NCBI GenBank assembly: GCA_018399745.1
Contig: JAGYNZ010000008.1
Location: forward strand, 1-64,000
DNA from: Deltaproteobacteria bacterium
GTDB lineage: Bacteria > Desulfobacterota > Dissulfuribacteria > Dissulfuribacterales > UBA3076
DNA: 64,000 bases
Direction of reading: 5' to 3'
The position numbers and the translations under genes were made by a program. Position 1 is the first letter of the stretch. The number at the start of each line of letters is the position of its first letter. Below the pieces are notes generated by a model. That model made no database searches. It was not told where the DNA came from and worked only from the letters and a program-made list of their open reading frames with translations. Of the stretch, positions 28,120-36,483 are shown piece by piece.

Positions 28120-29073
28120 ATGATGAGAGAAGAAACGGAAGAATCGGCCACGCCGTTATCTGGAGGTCGTCCAGCCATTGGGGAACCTGTTTTGCTAAAG
28201 GCTCTGGAGGCCTTTGATAAAGAAGACCAAAAGGCTGATAAGGCAAAAAAGCGTCTGTTTATCGGACTTGTCATGGCCACCAATGGAATGGTGATATTTT
28301 TTCTTTTTCTGGTCTGGGCCGTGGCGACCTTCGATCTTGCCCATATTCATCCCTTAGGACCCATATTGTTAGGACTTGTCATCGGCTGTATTATAGTGCT
28401 TATTGGTCTGTCATCGCTTAGCTTCATTCTCAGCGTCAGGTTCGGTAAAGTCCTGCCTTTTTTCCCCCGGCTGAGAGGTCTGATAGTCAAGCTGTTTCTA
28501 CCGTTTATGGTCATGTTCGGTCAGGCTATTGGCATATCAAAAAACAAGGTCCGTTCATCATTTGTGGAGGTAAATAACGAGCTCATCCTGAAGACGGCGG
28601 CACGCTATAAGCCGGAAGAGATGCTGCTGCTCATGCCTCATTGTCTGCAGAGATCCACATGTAAGAGGCGTCTGACTTATTCCATCTATAACTGCAAGCG
28701 CTGCGGCAAATGTCCAATTAGCGACTTGATCGCCTTAAGCGAACGCTACTCTGTATATCTGGCCATTGCTACCGGTGGCACAATTGCCCGTAGAGTCGTA
28801 GTCCAGCGTTTGCCAAAGATGATCGTTGCCGTAGCCTGTGAACGGGATATGGCAAGCGGTATCCAGTACGCCTACCCGCTGCCTGTCTATGGGGTGTTGA
28901 ATACAAGGCCCCATGGCCCCTGTCGCGACACCCAGGTCTCTATAGAAAGTGTAGAATGGGCCGTCCGCCGATTTATGCAACCCCAATACTATCCGGAAAA
29001 TCTGCATCAAGATCAGGATGACGACAGAAAAGAAACAGCCTATGTCAAAAAAAGACTCCTTGAGGTCAGATAG
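28120..29073 (+). CDS. DUF116 family membrane protein with Cys cluster
   Basis: The protein has two transmembrane helices (about residues 46-70 and 80-106) and a soluble C-terminal DUF116 domain. A dense cysteine set, C175, C181, C192, C195 and C198 (HCLQRSTCKRR...YNCKRCGKCP), with C240 and C268, suggests a metal or Fe-S site. The family has no established function. It lies 59 bases after ispH and 67 bases before hpnH, both Fe-S enzymes. ATG at 28120 and ATG at 28123 are both possible starts. Confidence 0.85.
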   Translation: MMREETEESATPLSGGRPAIGEPVLLKALEAFDKEDQKADKAKKRLFIGLVMATNGMVIFFLFLVWAVATFDLAHIHPLGPILLGLVIGCIIVLIGLSSLSFILSVRFGKVLPFFPRLRGLIVKLFLPFMVMFGQAIGISKNKVRSSFVEVNNELILKTAARYKPEEMLLLMPHCLQRSTCKRRLTYSIYNCKRCGKCPISDLIALSERYSVYLAIATGGTIARRVVVQRLPKMIVAVACERDMASGIQYAYPLPVYGVLNTRPHGPCRDTQVSIESVEWAVRRFMQPQYYPENLHQDQDDDRKETAYVKKRLLEVR

Positions 29074-29140
29074 GCTGTAGTCAGAGCTCCCTGGATGGTG
29101 AACCTCACTCCCTCATACACTATTTTTTCTGAGTAAACTA

Positions 29141-30148
29141 ATGGGAATACCAATTTTTCAAAAGGCCCTTATCGGAAAATATATCGTCAGCCAGATGCTG
29201 ATGAAACATAAGCATTTTCCTCTGGTTCTTATGCTTGAACCTCTCTTTCGCTGTAACCTGCGCTGTAAAGGTTGCGGCAAGGTGAATTATCCCCCCGAGA
29301 TACTGCGTAAACATCTCAGTGTTAAAGAATGTGTGGAAGCGGCTGAAGAATGCGGCGCGCCAGTGGTAAGCATAGCAGGAGGCGAGCCATTGCTCCATCC
29401 GAAGATCACTACTATTGTTGACGAGCTAATCAGCCGCAAACGGTTTATATATCTTTGTACCAATGGCCTGCTGGTTAAAAAGCGATTTCATGATTTTTCC
29501 CCCAGTCCCTATCTCACATTCAATATCCATCTGGACGGTATGTATGAACGTCATGATCAGGCCGTCTGCCATGAGGGGGCCTTTGAAGAGGCTACTGAAG
29601 CCATCCGCAGGCTGGTAGGCGCCGGTTTCAGGGTAACTACCAATACCACTTTTTTCAAAGGGCAGACCGTGGAGGATGCGGCACGTTTGTTTGACCATCT
29701 GGGCTCTCTGGGAATTGAGGCCATGACCGTTGCCGCTGGTTTTAATTATGATTCAGCCGATGATCAGGACTGTTTTTTGGGCAGGGAAGGCACAAAAGAG
29801 CTGTTCAGGGGCATTCTCCGTCAGACTAAATCTTTCTGGACCTTTAACCACTCAAGTCTGTATCTTGATTTTTTGGCAGGAAACCGTGATTATAATTGCA
29901 CCCCTTGGGGAAACCCGACCAGAAACCTGTTCGGATGGCAAAGGCCGTGTTATCTGCTCAATGATGGTTACGCGGCCACTTACCGTGAATTGATAGACAA
30001 TACCGATTGGAATCGTTACGGGGTAGGACGTGACCCCCGCTGTGCCGACTGCATGCTCCACTGCGGATTTGAGGCAAGCGCTGTCCTGGATACGGTTAAA
30101 TATCCCTGGCGGGCATTCACCGTTTGCCTGCGCGGACCGGGGAGGTAG
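29141..30148 (+). CDS. hpnH: HpnH, radical SAM adenosylhopane synthase
   Basis: HpnH joins the 5'-deoxyadenosyl radical to diploptene to make adenosylhopane, the first C35 hopanoid. The radical SAM motif CNLRCKGC has cluster cysteines C38, C42 and C45. SIAGGEPLLHP is the SAM-binding GGE motif. The cysteine-rich C-terminus (CADCMLHCGFEASA) matches the SPASM-like end of HpnH. The 335-residue length is normal. Its 3' end overlaps the convergent hpnG by 32 bases. Confidence 0.95.
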   Translation: MGIPIFQKALIGKYIVSQMLMKHKHFPLVLMLEPLFRCNLRCKGCGKVNYPPEILRKHLSVKECVEAAEECGAPVVSIAGGEPLLHPKITTIVDELISRKRFIYLCTNGLLVKKRFHDFSPSPYLTFNIHLDGMYERHDQAVCHEGAFEEATEAIRRLVGAGFRVTTNTTFFKGQTVEDAARLFDHLGSLGIEAMTVAAGFNYDSADDQDCFLGREGTKELFRGILRQTKSFWTFNHSSLYLDFLAGNRDYNCTPWGNPTRNLFGWQRPCYLLNDGYAATYRELIDNTDWNRYGVGRDPRCADCMLHCGFEASAVLDTVKYPWRAFTVCLRGPGR

Positions 30149-30923
30149 CATGTCGTGCATTGGCAGATGATAGAAAATGTTCACCGACGAGGAGCCATGC
30201 CGTTTCGAGTGCAAACAAGGCCTGCCGGAACTGGCTGGCCATTCGTATCATATCCCGCAGGAACCAGGGATGCCGCACAAGATGTGCCAATATATGGCCG
30301 ATTCTGGGGTTGCCCTGCTTGTCCACCATTGCCGGGAAGATGTCAGCTACAGTCTGATTGGCCGGATCGCAGACGGCCCGCAGACAGAAAAAGGGGATTC
30401 CTGCCTCTGCGGCAACTTCGCAAATCGCTCTACTCTCCATGTCGGCTGCCAGTGCCCCGGTCAATCTATGGACACTCAGTTTTGAGGTCGCGGTTGAAAT
30501 CGGTGTAGATGAACAGAGTATAGGGCCTCGATAAAAGTGGATTATGTTCTCTTGAAATTTCTCTGCAATATGATTGGTGATCCTTTCATCGGTCCTGAAA
30601 GTGGCAGGCATAACTTGTGTCGCGGACAATTCATGCATGTCGTTGTCCCAGGCCATTACAAGGTCGGCCAGTATAAGGTCTCCAGTCTTCAGAAGTGGGT
30701 TTAAACCGCCTGATATGCCGAATGAGACAAGCAATTCACTTATGCCCGCCAGGTATTCCGCCTGTCTGCGAGCAGACTGCATGCCAATTCCTGACTTGCG
30801 GATAATTATTTTCCCTCTTGTCGAGGATCCCTGCATCATCTTGTCTGTTGCCCGAGTGAGTAATTCGGCTTCAGCCGGGAGGGCGGCCACGACACCGATA
30901 GTGGGATACGGGTCAGTATGCAT
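30117..30923 (-). CDS. hpnG: HpnG, adenosylhopane nucleosidase (phosphorylase family)
   Basis: HpnG removes adenine from adenosylhopane to give ribosylhopane, the step after HpnH. The 268 residues belong to the purine/MTA nucleosidase fold: VVAALPAEAELL at the N-terminus, VSFGISGGLNPLLKTGDLILAD in the middle and AADMESRAICEVA with the base-binding Met-Glu. ATG 30921-30923 diverges from the squalene-hopene cyclase gene. The 32-base tail-to-tail overlap with hpnH is unusual and could create antisense pairing of the two transcripts. Confidence 0.9.
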   Translation of the reverse strand: MHTDPYPTIGVVAALPAEAELLTRATDKMMQGSSTRGKIIIRKSGIGMQSARRQAEYLAGISELLVSFGISGGLNPLLKTGDLILADLVMAWDNDMHELSATQVMPATFRTDERITNHIAEKFQENIIHFYRGPILCSSTPISTATSKLSVHRLTGALAADMESRAICEVAAEAGIPFFCLRAVCDPANQTVADIFPAMVDKQGNPRIGHILAHLVRHPWFLRDMIRMASQFRQALFALETAWLLVGEHFLSSANARHATSPVRAGKR

Positions 30924-30964
30924 TGCGTCTGCCGGTCAAATGAGATTGAAAGGTGCTAGAGTTC

Positions 30965-32971
30965 ATGTACTCGACCCCTCATAGCATGATCATATCAAGC
31001 CTGCAACAGGGGATTGAAAGAGGTGTGGCATGGTTATTGGATAACCACCGGCCGGAAGGATTCTGGGTAGGGAACCTGGAAACCAACTCTTGCATGGAGG
31101 CTGAGTGGGTTCTAGCCATGCATTTCCTTGGTGTAGAAGATGATCCGAAGTATGAATCGGTTGTACGGGCGATCCTGAACGAGCAGCGGCCTGACGGTTC
31201 ATGGGAGGTATACTATCAGGCGCCCATGGGCGACATCAACGTTACGGTAGAGTGTTATACAGCGCTCAGGGCCTCCGGCATGTCAGTTGATTCGCCGCCT
31301 CTCTGCAAGGCGAGAAATTGGATCTTGGAGCATGGCGGGCTGGTTGGCCTTCGGGTCTTTACCAGGTACTGGCTTGCCCTTTTTGGTGAATGGCCCTGGG
31401 ATGCTACCCCGGCCCTGCCTCCGGAAATCATATTCCTGCCATCATGGGCACCGTTTAATGTCTACCGGTTTGCATCTTGGGCCCGGGGCACCATTATCCC
31501 GTTGACAGTGCTGAGGGCCAGGCGTACGGTCAGAGAACTCCCGCCGGAATATCGGATCGATGAGCTTTTTCCTGAGATACGAGAACGATTTGATTACCGG
31601 TCGATCGGCAAAAATACCTCTTTCCGGCAGCGCCCCTTTTATTTATTTGACCGTTTGTTGAGTCGGTATACCAGGTTTCCGTTTTGTCCAGGCAGGGAAT
31701 TGGCCATCCGGCAATGTCTGGAGTGGATCATTCGTCATCAAGAGGCGGACGGGGCATGGAGCGGCATTCAGCCGCCATGGATCTATTCGCTCTTGGCTTT
31801 GCATGCAGAGGGATATGCCCTTGATCATCCGGTGCTGGCAGCTGGCCTTGATGCCTGGAATAAATACTGGAAATTCGAGAAAAATGGGGCTACCTATCTC
31901 CAGGCAAGCGATACGCCTGTATGGGATACTCTGCTTTCACTCCTGGCCACTCTGGACTGCGATCAGGATTTCAATTTAACACCTCAGATGCAAGCCGCTT
32001 TGGAGTGGATTCTGAACGAACAGGTTATGGCGGGAGGGGACTGGCAGGTCTATGTCAAAGACGTGGAGCCTGGTGGATGGGCATTTGAGAGGCAAAACGA
32101 TTTTTATCCCGATGTGGATGATACGGCAGTGGCCGTAATTGTACTGCTCAGGTTGCTGCCTGCGCTGGACTCCGTTCTGCGGAGCCGGGTTGATCTGGCT
32201 ATACGCAGGGCAGTGGCCTGGATGAGTGCCATGCAGAGTTCAAACGGCGGCTGGGGTGCCTTCGACAAAGACAATACCAGCCATTTTATTACCCTTATTC
32301 CCTTTTGCGATTTCGGCGAGACGCTGGATCCGCCGAGTGTTGATGTGACGGCCCATGTACTGGAGGCCTTGGGACTTCTGGGACGGGGGATGGATGATCC
32401 TGTTGTTGCCAGGGCCTACAGATATATCCGGGCGGAACAGGAAAAGGATGGTAGCTGGTTCGGCCGCTGGGGAGTTAATCATATTTATGGAACAGCCGCG
32501 GTTATGCCAGCCCTGAAGGCCATTGGCGAGGATATGAATGCGCTCTACGTTCAAAAGGCTGCCCGATGGATCGTGGACCACCAGAACCCGGATGGTGGCT
32601 GGGGTGAAAGCTGCGGCTCTTATATGGATATCACACTCAGAGGACGTGGTCCCAGTACTGCGTCACAGACCGGCTGGGCACTGATGGCCCTTGTGGCCAC
32701 AGGATCCCATACCTATGATCAGATAATTGAAAGGGGGCTGGAATGGCTGCTGGTAACGCAACGCGCTGACGGTACCTGGAATGAGCCACAATATACCGGC
32801 ACCGGTTTCCCCGGCTATGGGACAGGCGAACGCACTGACATTGCCAAAGCGGCGGATAATCTGGATCAAGGCAGCGAGCTTTCCAGAGGTTTTATGTTAA
32901 ACTACAATATGTATCGCCATTATTTTCCGCTCATGGCTATGGGCAGAGCCCGGCATCACCTCAGTGAGTGA
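30965..32971 (+). CDS. shc: Squalene-hopene cyclase
   Basis: Shc (HpnF) cyclises squalene to hopene/diplopterol at the inner membrane. The catalytic Asp-rich DxDD motif is DVDD (about residues 383-386), and many QW repeats are visible (DGSWE, DGAWS, NGGWGAF, DGSWFGRWG, DGGWGE, DGTWNE). I prefer the ATG at 30965 (668 residues), 12 bases after GAAAGG; a GTG at 30953 in the same frame would add four residues but abuts that site. The length is typical. It diverges from hpnG with about 40 bases between starts. Confidence 0.96.
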   Translation: MYSTPHSMIISSLQQGIERGVAWLLDNHRPEGFWVGNLETNSCMEAEWVLAMHFLGVEDDPKYESVVRAILNEQRPDGSWEVYYQAPMGDINVTVECYTALRASGMSVDSPPLCKARNWILEHGGLVGLRVFTRYWLALFGEWPWDATPALPPEIIFLPSWAPFNVYRFASWARGTIIPLTVLRARRTVRELPPEYRIDELFPEIRERFDYRSIGKNTSFRQRPFYLFDRLLSRYTRFPFCPGRELAIRQCLEWIIRHQEADGAWSGIQPPWIYSLLALHAEGYALDHPVLAAGLDAWNKYWKFEKNGATYLQASDTPVWDTLLSLLATLDCDQDFNLTPQMQAALEWILNEQVMAGGDWQVYVKDVEPGGWAFERQNDFYPDVDDTAVAVIVLLRLLPALDSVLRSRVDLAIRRAVAWMSAMQSSNGGWGAFDKDNTSHFITLIPFCDFGETLDPPSVDVTAHVLEALGLLGRGMDDPVVARAYRYIRAEQEKDGSWFGRWGVNHIYGTAAVMPALKAIGEDMNALYVQKAARWIVDHQNPDGGWGESCGSYMDITLRGRGPSTASQTGWALMALVATGSHTYDQIIERGLEWLLVTQRADGTWNEPQYTGTGFPGYGTGERTDIAKAADNLDQGSELSRGFMLNYNMYRHYFPLMAMGRARHHLSE

Positions 32972-33060
32972 AGTTCGCGAACAGTTATAACAGAGGTTCA
33001 AAGGTTCAGAGGTTCAGAGGTTAGATCACCTCAGCGAGTAAAATCCGCAAACAGTTATAA
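32955..33060 (+). repeat. 36-base imperfect direct duplication of the shc 3' end plus 9-base microrepeats
   Basis: Copy 1 (32955-32990) covers the last shc codons and stop; copy 2 (33025-33060) lies 70 bases downstream and matches 31 of 36 positions. Between them are three tandem copies of a nine-base word like AGGTTCAGA (about 32994-33022). Copy 2 carries no start and is not coding. This looks like a local duplication followed by drift. Confidence 0.75.
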
Positions 33061-33265
33061 ATCTACTCTGTAACACCGAGACAGTTCCCTATATTTATTT
33101 GCAGAACAACATTTCCTCAATTTTTGTTTTTTCCTGCGACCAAGAAACTACTCAATATCCAATCACACAGGTGGAAAATCTTTCATAGAAACTTATGCAA
33201 ATGATTCTATTTTCCGTAAAGTCTAATGAAGTGGTCGGCAAAATTATCAAAGAAGGAAATGCCAT

Positions 33266-34555
33266 GTGATAATGAAGTACAAAATACTTATAGTTGAAGA
33301 CAATAAAAAGCTGGCATGCCTTTTTAAAGAGGCCCTGGGTGATGAGTATGATATACGTCTTGTCCATGATTTGAAACAGGCCAAGTCCTGTCTAGATGGT
33401 ATCCATGGTCTTTTATTGGATCTCCAGCTTCCAGATGGCGAGGGGCTGAGTCTTATCAGGCCTGTTCGGCAGATAAATCCTTCCTGCGTGATAATTGTAG
33501 TTACAGCTTACGGTACTATCCAGAAAGCAGTTGAGGCTTTAAAATTTGGGGCTACTGATTTCCTGGAGAAGCCTGTGGATCTTGAGGCCCTTGTCCAGCG
33601 GTTTCAGGATTTGTTCCCGTTGCAGGGATTACAAGACCTCGTAGCTGAATCATCCGAGATGGTTGAGATACTGCAAATGGCCGATCGTGTGGCTTCTACA
33701 CCTTTCCCTGTTCTTGTTACGGGAGATACTGGAACCGGAAAGGATGTGCTGGCCCGTTATATTCATCAACACAGCGGCCGGGAAAAATTCATAGGGCTCA
33801 ACTGTGCAAGTGTGCCACACGAATTGGCAGATTCAATGTTGTTTGGTCATCTAAAGGGCAGTTTTACAGGGGCAATAGAGACACGTAAAGGCCTTCTTTC
33901 TGCAGCCAAGGGAGGGACTCTTTTTCTGGATGAGATTGGAGAACTACCTCTGTCTCTTCAGGCAAAGCTCTTGAGATTTTTAGACTCTGGTTGTTATCTG
34001 GCATTGGGTAGCAGCCAAGAATCCAAAAGCGATGCCCGGATCGTTGCAGCGACAAACAAGGACCTTAAAAAGGCTGTAAAAAATGGCTTTTTCAGGAAAG
34101 ATCTACACTTTCGTCTTACAACCTTTCCAATTCATATTCCGTCCCTCATGGACAGAAAGGACGACATTATTCCCTTGGTTCACCATCACCTTGAAAGAGT
34201 TAAACAGGTGCTTGGCCGTAGGATCCGTTTATCAGATGGTGCCAAGGAACTTCTTCTGGACTATTATTTTCCGGGAAATGTAAGAGAACTTTTCAATTTA
34301 CTGGATCGAACTGCACTTTTGACAGGAGGCGACATTACTCATGGCTCCCTGAGACCGTTTTTAAGCCCTCCTCCTGAAGATAAGCCGGCGCCGGGTGATT
34401 TCTGGTCGGAAAGCAGGGGCCATGTCTTGAAAAAGGAAAAAGAACTAATAGGCGCGGCCCTGACAGCAACTGGGGGTAATAAGGCAGCTGCGGCCCGTGC
34501 CCTTAAAGTCAGTTATAAGACCCTTTTTAATAAGATGAAAAAAATGGGTTTATGA
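33266..34555 (+). CDS. NtrC-family sigma-54-dependent response regulator
   Basis: This transcription activator works with sigma-54 RNA polymerase. The 429 residues have a receiver domain (E11/D12 acidic pair, phospho-acceptor D52, T80, K102), an AAA+ domain with Walker A GDTGTGKD (153-160), the sigma-54-contacting loop GSFTGA (198-203; GAFTGA in most) and Walker B FLDEIG (220-225), and a Fis-type helix-turn-helix at the end (NKAAAARALKVSYKTLFNK). GTG at 33266 follows AAGGA by about nine bases; an ATG two codons later is possible. No histidine kinase is adjacent. Confidence 0.93.
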   Translation: MIMKYKILIVEDNKKLACLFKEALGDEYDIRLVHDLKQAKSCLDGIHGLLLDLQLPDGEGLSLIRPVRQINPSCVIIVVTAYGTIQKAVEALKFGATDFLEKPVDLEALVQRFQDLFPLQGLQDLVAESSEMVEILQMADRVASTPFPVLVTGDTGTGKDVLARYIHQHSGREKFIGLNCASVPHELADSMLFGHLKGSFTGAIETRKGLLSAAKGGTLFLDEIGELPLSLQAKLLRFLDSGCYLALGSSQESKSDARIVAATNKDLKKAVKNGFFRKDLHFRLTTFPIHIPSLMDRKDDIIPLVHHHLERVKQVLGRRIRLSDGAKELLLDYYFPGNVRELFNLLDRTALLTGGDITHGSLRPFLSPPPEDKPAPGDFWSESRGHVLKKEKELIGAALTATGGNKAAAARALKVSYKTLFNKMKKMGL

Positions 34556-34858
34556 AATTCGGCATCTTGCATGGTAAGCCAAAAGTAATTTATTATTTGT
34601 TATTAGTGTAATTTGGCGGTGAAGTCAGAAATCAGATCTGTTTAATCAATTTTTTGCAATTTTTTGTGAAATAAGTGTAAACCGGAAAAGCGAGGCTGAA
34701 TCGAACCTTTATAGAGGCTTATCTTTAGCGTTTAATAATCTTTGCAGGCAGTAAAGAATCACGTTGATTGACATAGTATAGGTTGAACAGTACATTAAAA
34801 CAGAATTTATGATCTGTCTTAATATTCGGCGGTCTTTTTTCTAGGAGAGGAATATAGG
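34556..34858. other. 303-base AT-rich gap before tatA
   Basis: The gap lies between the response regulator and the first tatA. It has long T- and A-tracts (around 34645-34670) and one good promoter candidate (34768-34796). I find no sigma-54 -24/-12 element that fits and no coding frame. Confidence 0.45.
34768..34796 (+). promoter_or_regulatory. candidate sigma-70 promoter for tatA-ccs operon
   Basis: TTGACA (34768-34773, perfect -35) and TACATT (34791-34796, four of six) are spaced by 17 bases, about 63 bases before the tatA ATG. It probably drives tatA, ccs1, ccsA and the second tatA. Confidence 0.55.
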
Positions 34859-35062
34859 ATGTTTGGGTTAGGGGTGCCTGAGCTGCTGATAATTTTAGTT
34901 ATAATTCTAGTCATTTTTGGTGCTGGTAAGCTGCCAAAAATCGGTGAGGGCCTTGGAAAAGGTATCAGCAACTTCAAAAAGTCTATAAAGGAGAATGGAG
35001 ATATTGAAGATGATGCCAGCCAGGATGAAAAGACCGGTTCATCATCGCGTCATAAAAAATAA
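34859..35062 (+). CDS. tatA: Sec-independent translocase TatA/E family protein (copy 1)
   Basis: TatA forms the translocation pore of the twin-arginine pathway that exports folded proteins. The 67 residues have the standard layout: a short N-terminus ([10 protein letters not shown]), one transmembrane helix with [17 protein letters not shown] as the hinge and amphipathic helix, and a charged tail. AGGAG lies eight bases before the ATG. It precedes the cytochrome c maturation genes. tatC is not in the window. Confidence 0.93.
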   Translation: MFGLGVPELLIILVIILVIFGAGKLPKIGEGLGKGISNFKKSIKENGDIEDDASQDEKTGSSSRHKK

Positions 35063-35121
35063 TCATTTCCTTAAGGCAGACCATATCTGCTAAATATAGA
35101 TCTCAGCCCTAAATCCGCTAT

Positions 35122-36483
35122 ATGAAAATATTATCCTCGACCTATCAAGATACTTCAATCTGGCGATTCTTTTCTTCGGTTCGTCTGGCCGTATTCCTTT
35201 TAATTACTTTGGCAATAACCTCTATTATCGGTACGGTTATACCCCAAGGTGAAACACTTCAGTTCTATCTTGAAACGTTTGGCCCCAATTTTTTTCGAAT
35301 CATAAAAGCCCTCCACTTGTATGACACATATCATTCCTGGTGGTATCTGACTTTACTCGGACTGTTTAGTATTAACCTTATAATCTGTACGCTGAGACGT
35401 TTGCCGTTCACGCTCAAACTTTGCAGGAGAGACAGCCTTTCATTGGATTCCGAGCGTCTCTTAAAGATGCCCTTTAAAAAAGATTGGGAGACAAAAAAAC
35501 AACTGGATAATGATTCCACTCAATCGATCATCTCAGCGTTTAAAAAGGTCGGCGGTAAATTCCGTGAACGCGATGGGGTAGATGGGGGGAGACTCTTTCT
35601 GGCTGAACGCGGAAAATGGAGCTACTGGGGTGTCTACGCTCTGCATGGCAGTATTTTGATTATTTTTATCGGTGCCCTGGTAGGATTATTCCTGGGGTTT
35701 AAGGGTAGCGTCATGTTACCGGAGGGTGAGACAATAGATTATATTGTAAACAGACAGACGGGAAAGCGCATATCCCTTGGCTTCTCAGTCCGTTGTAATC
35801 GTTTTAATATCGCCTTTTACGATAATGGCGCACCCAAAGAGTACCGATCTGACTTAACAGTATTAAATGACGATAAAGAGGTCTTTCATAAGTCCATTGT
35901 TGTCAATGATCCTATGAAATATAAGGGCATTACTTTTTATCAGGCAAGTTATCGGGCTATTCCTGAGGTAACAGTGCAGGTCTCCAATTCTGATAATATG
36001 CAGCGTTCCCTCACCATTTCAGCGTTTCAAAAGACCATATGGCCGGAAGAACAACTGAGCTTTAGTTTGATTCAATATCAGCCAAACGTCCATGGAAGGC
36101 CAGCAGCTCAGATATGGATTGCAGACAATGAAGGTCGAGCGGGTAATTTCTGGCTTTTGGAAGGAAGAGAAAGAGAATTTAAACAGAGTGGAAACCTGTA
36201 TAAGATGTCACTATCTACTGCCAAACAACGATATCTTACGGGGCTACAAGTCAAGAAGGATCCGGGTGTCTGGATAGTATGGTTGGGTTGTACTGTACTT
36301 ATTGCAGGTTTCTCCGTGGTGTTCTGGGTTCCGCATAGACGTTTGTGGCTGTGGATAGGTCGCCGGAAGGGCAGGACCTTTGTGATTTTGTCCGGTCAGA
36401 CTAATAAGAATAAATTGCAGTTGGAAAAAGACATCAAAAAGATTGAAGAGGCCTTGAATTCCAATTTAGGAGTAGGGCAATGA
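35122..36483 (+). CDS. ccs1: ResB/Ccs1 cytochrome c biogenesis protein
   Basis: Ccs1 (ResB, CcsB in some schemes) pairs with CcsA in system II to deliver haem and attach it to apocytochromes c outside the inner membrane. The 453 residues have three N-terminal helices (about 18-37, 75-90, 168-190), a large periplasmic domain and a last helix near 380-405. The family phrases SVRLAVFLLITLAITSIIGT and PMKYKGITFYQASY are visible. Its stop overlaps the ccsA start as ATGA. This suggests the organism makes multihaem or other c-type cytochromes. Confidence 0.93.
   Translation: MKILSSTYQDTSIWRFFSSVRLAVFLLITLAITSIIGTVIPQGETLQFYLETFGPNFFRIIKALHLYDTYHSWWYLTLLGLFSINLIICTLRRLPFTLKLCRRDSLSLDSERLLKMPFKKDWETKKQLDNDSTQSIISAFKKVGGKFRERDGVDGGRLFLAERGKWSYWGVYALHGSILIIFIGALVGLFLGFKGSVMLPEGETIDYIVNRQTGKRISLGFSVRCNRFNIAFYDNGAPKEYRSDLTVLNDDKEVFHKSIVVNDPMKYKGITFYQASYRAIPEVTVQVSNSDNMQRSLTISAFQKTIWPEEQLSFSLIQYQPNVHGRPAAQIWIADNEGRAGNFWLLEGREREFKQSGNLYKMSLSTAKQRYLTGLQVKKDPGVWIVWLGCTVLIAGFSVVFWVPHRRLWLWIGRRKGRTFVILSGQTNKNKLQLEKDIKKIEEALNSNLGVGQ

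Noticed and set aside
32994-33022. CRISPR-like array
   Set aside because: The repeat unit is only nine bases and tandem without spacers.
34690-34720. GGTTCGATTC-like T-loop on the minus strand
   Set aside because: The flanking bases do not form a T-arm stem and no acceptor or anticodon arm can be drawn.
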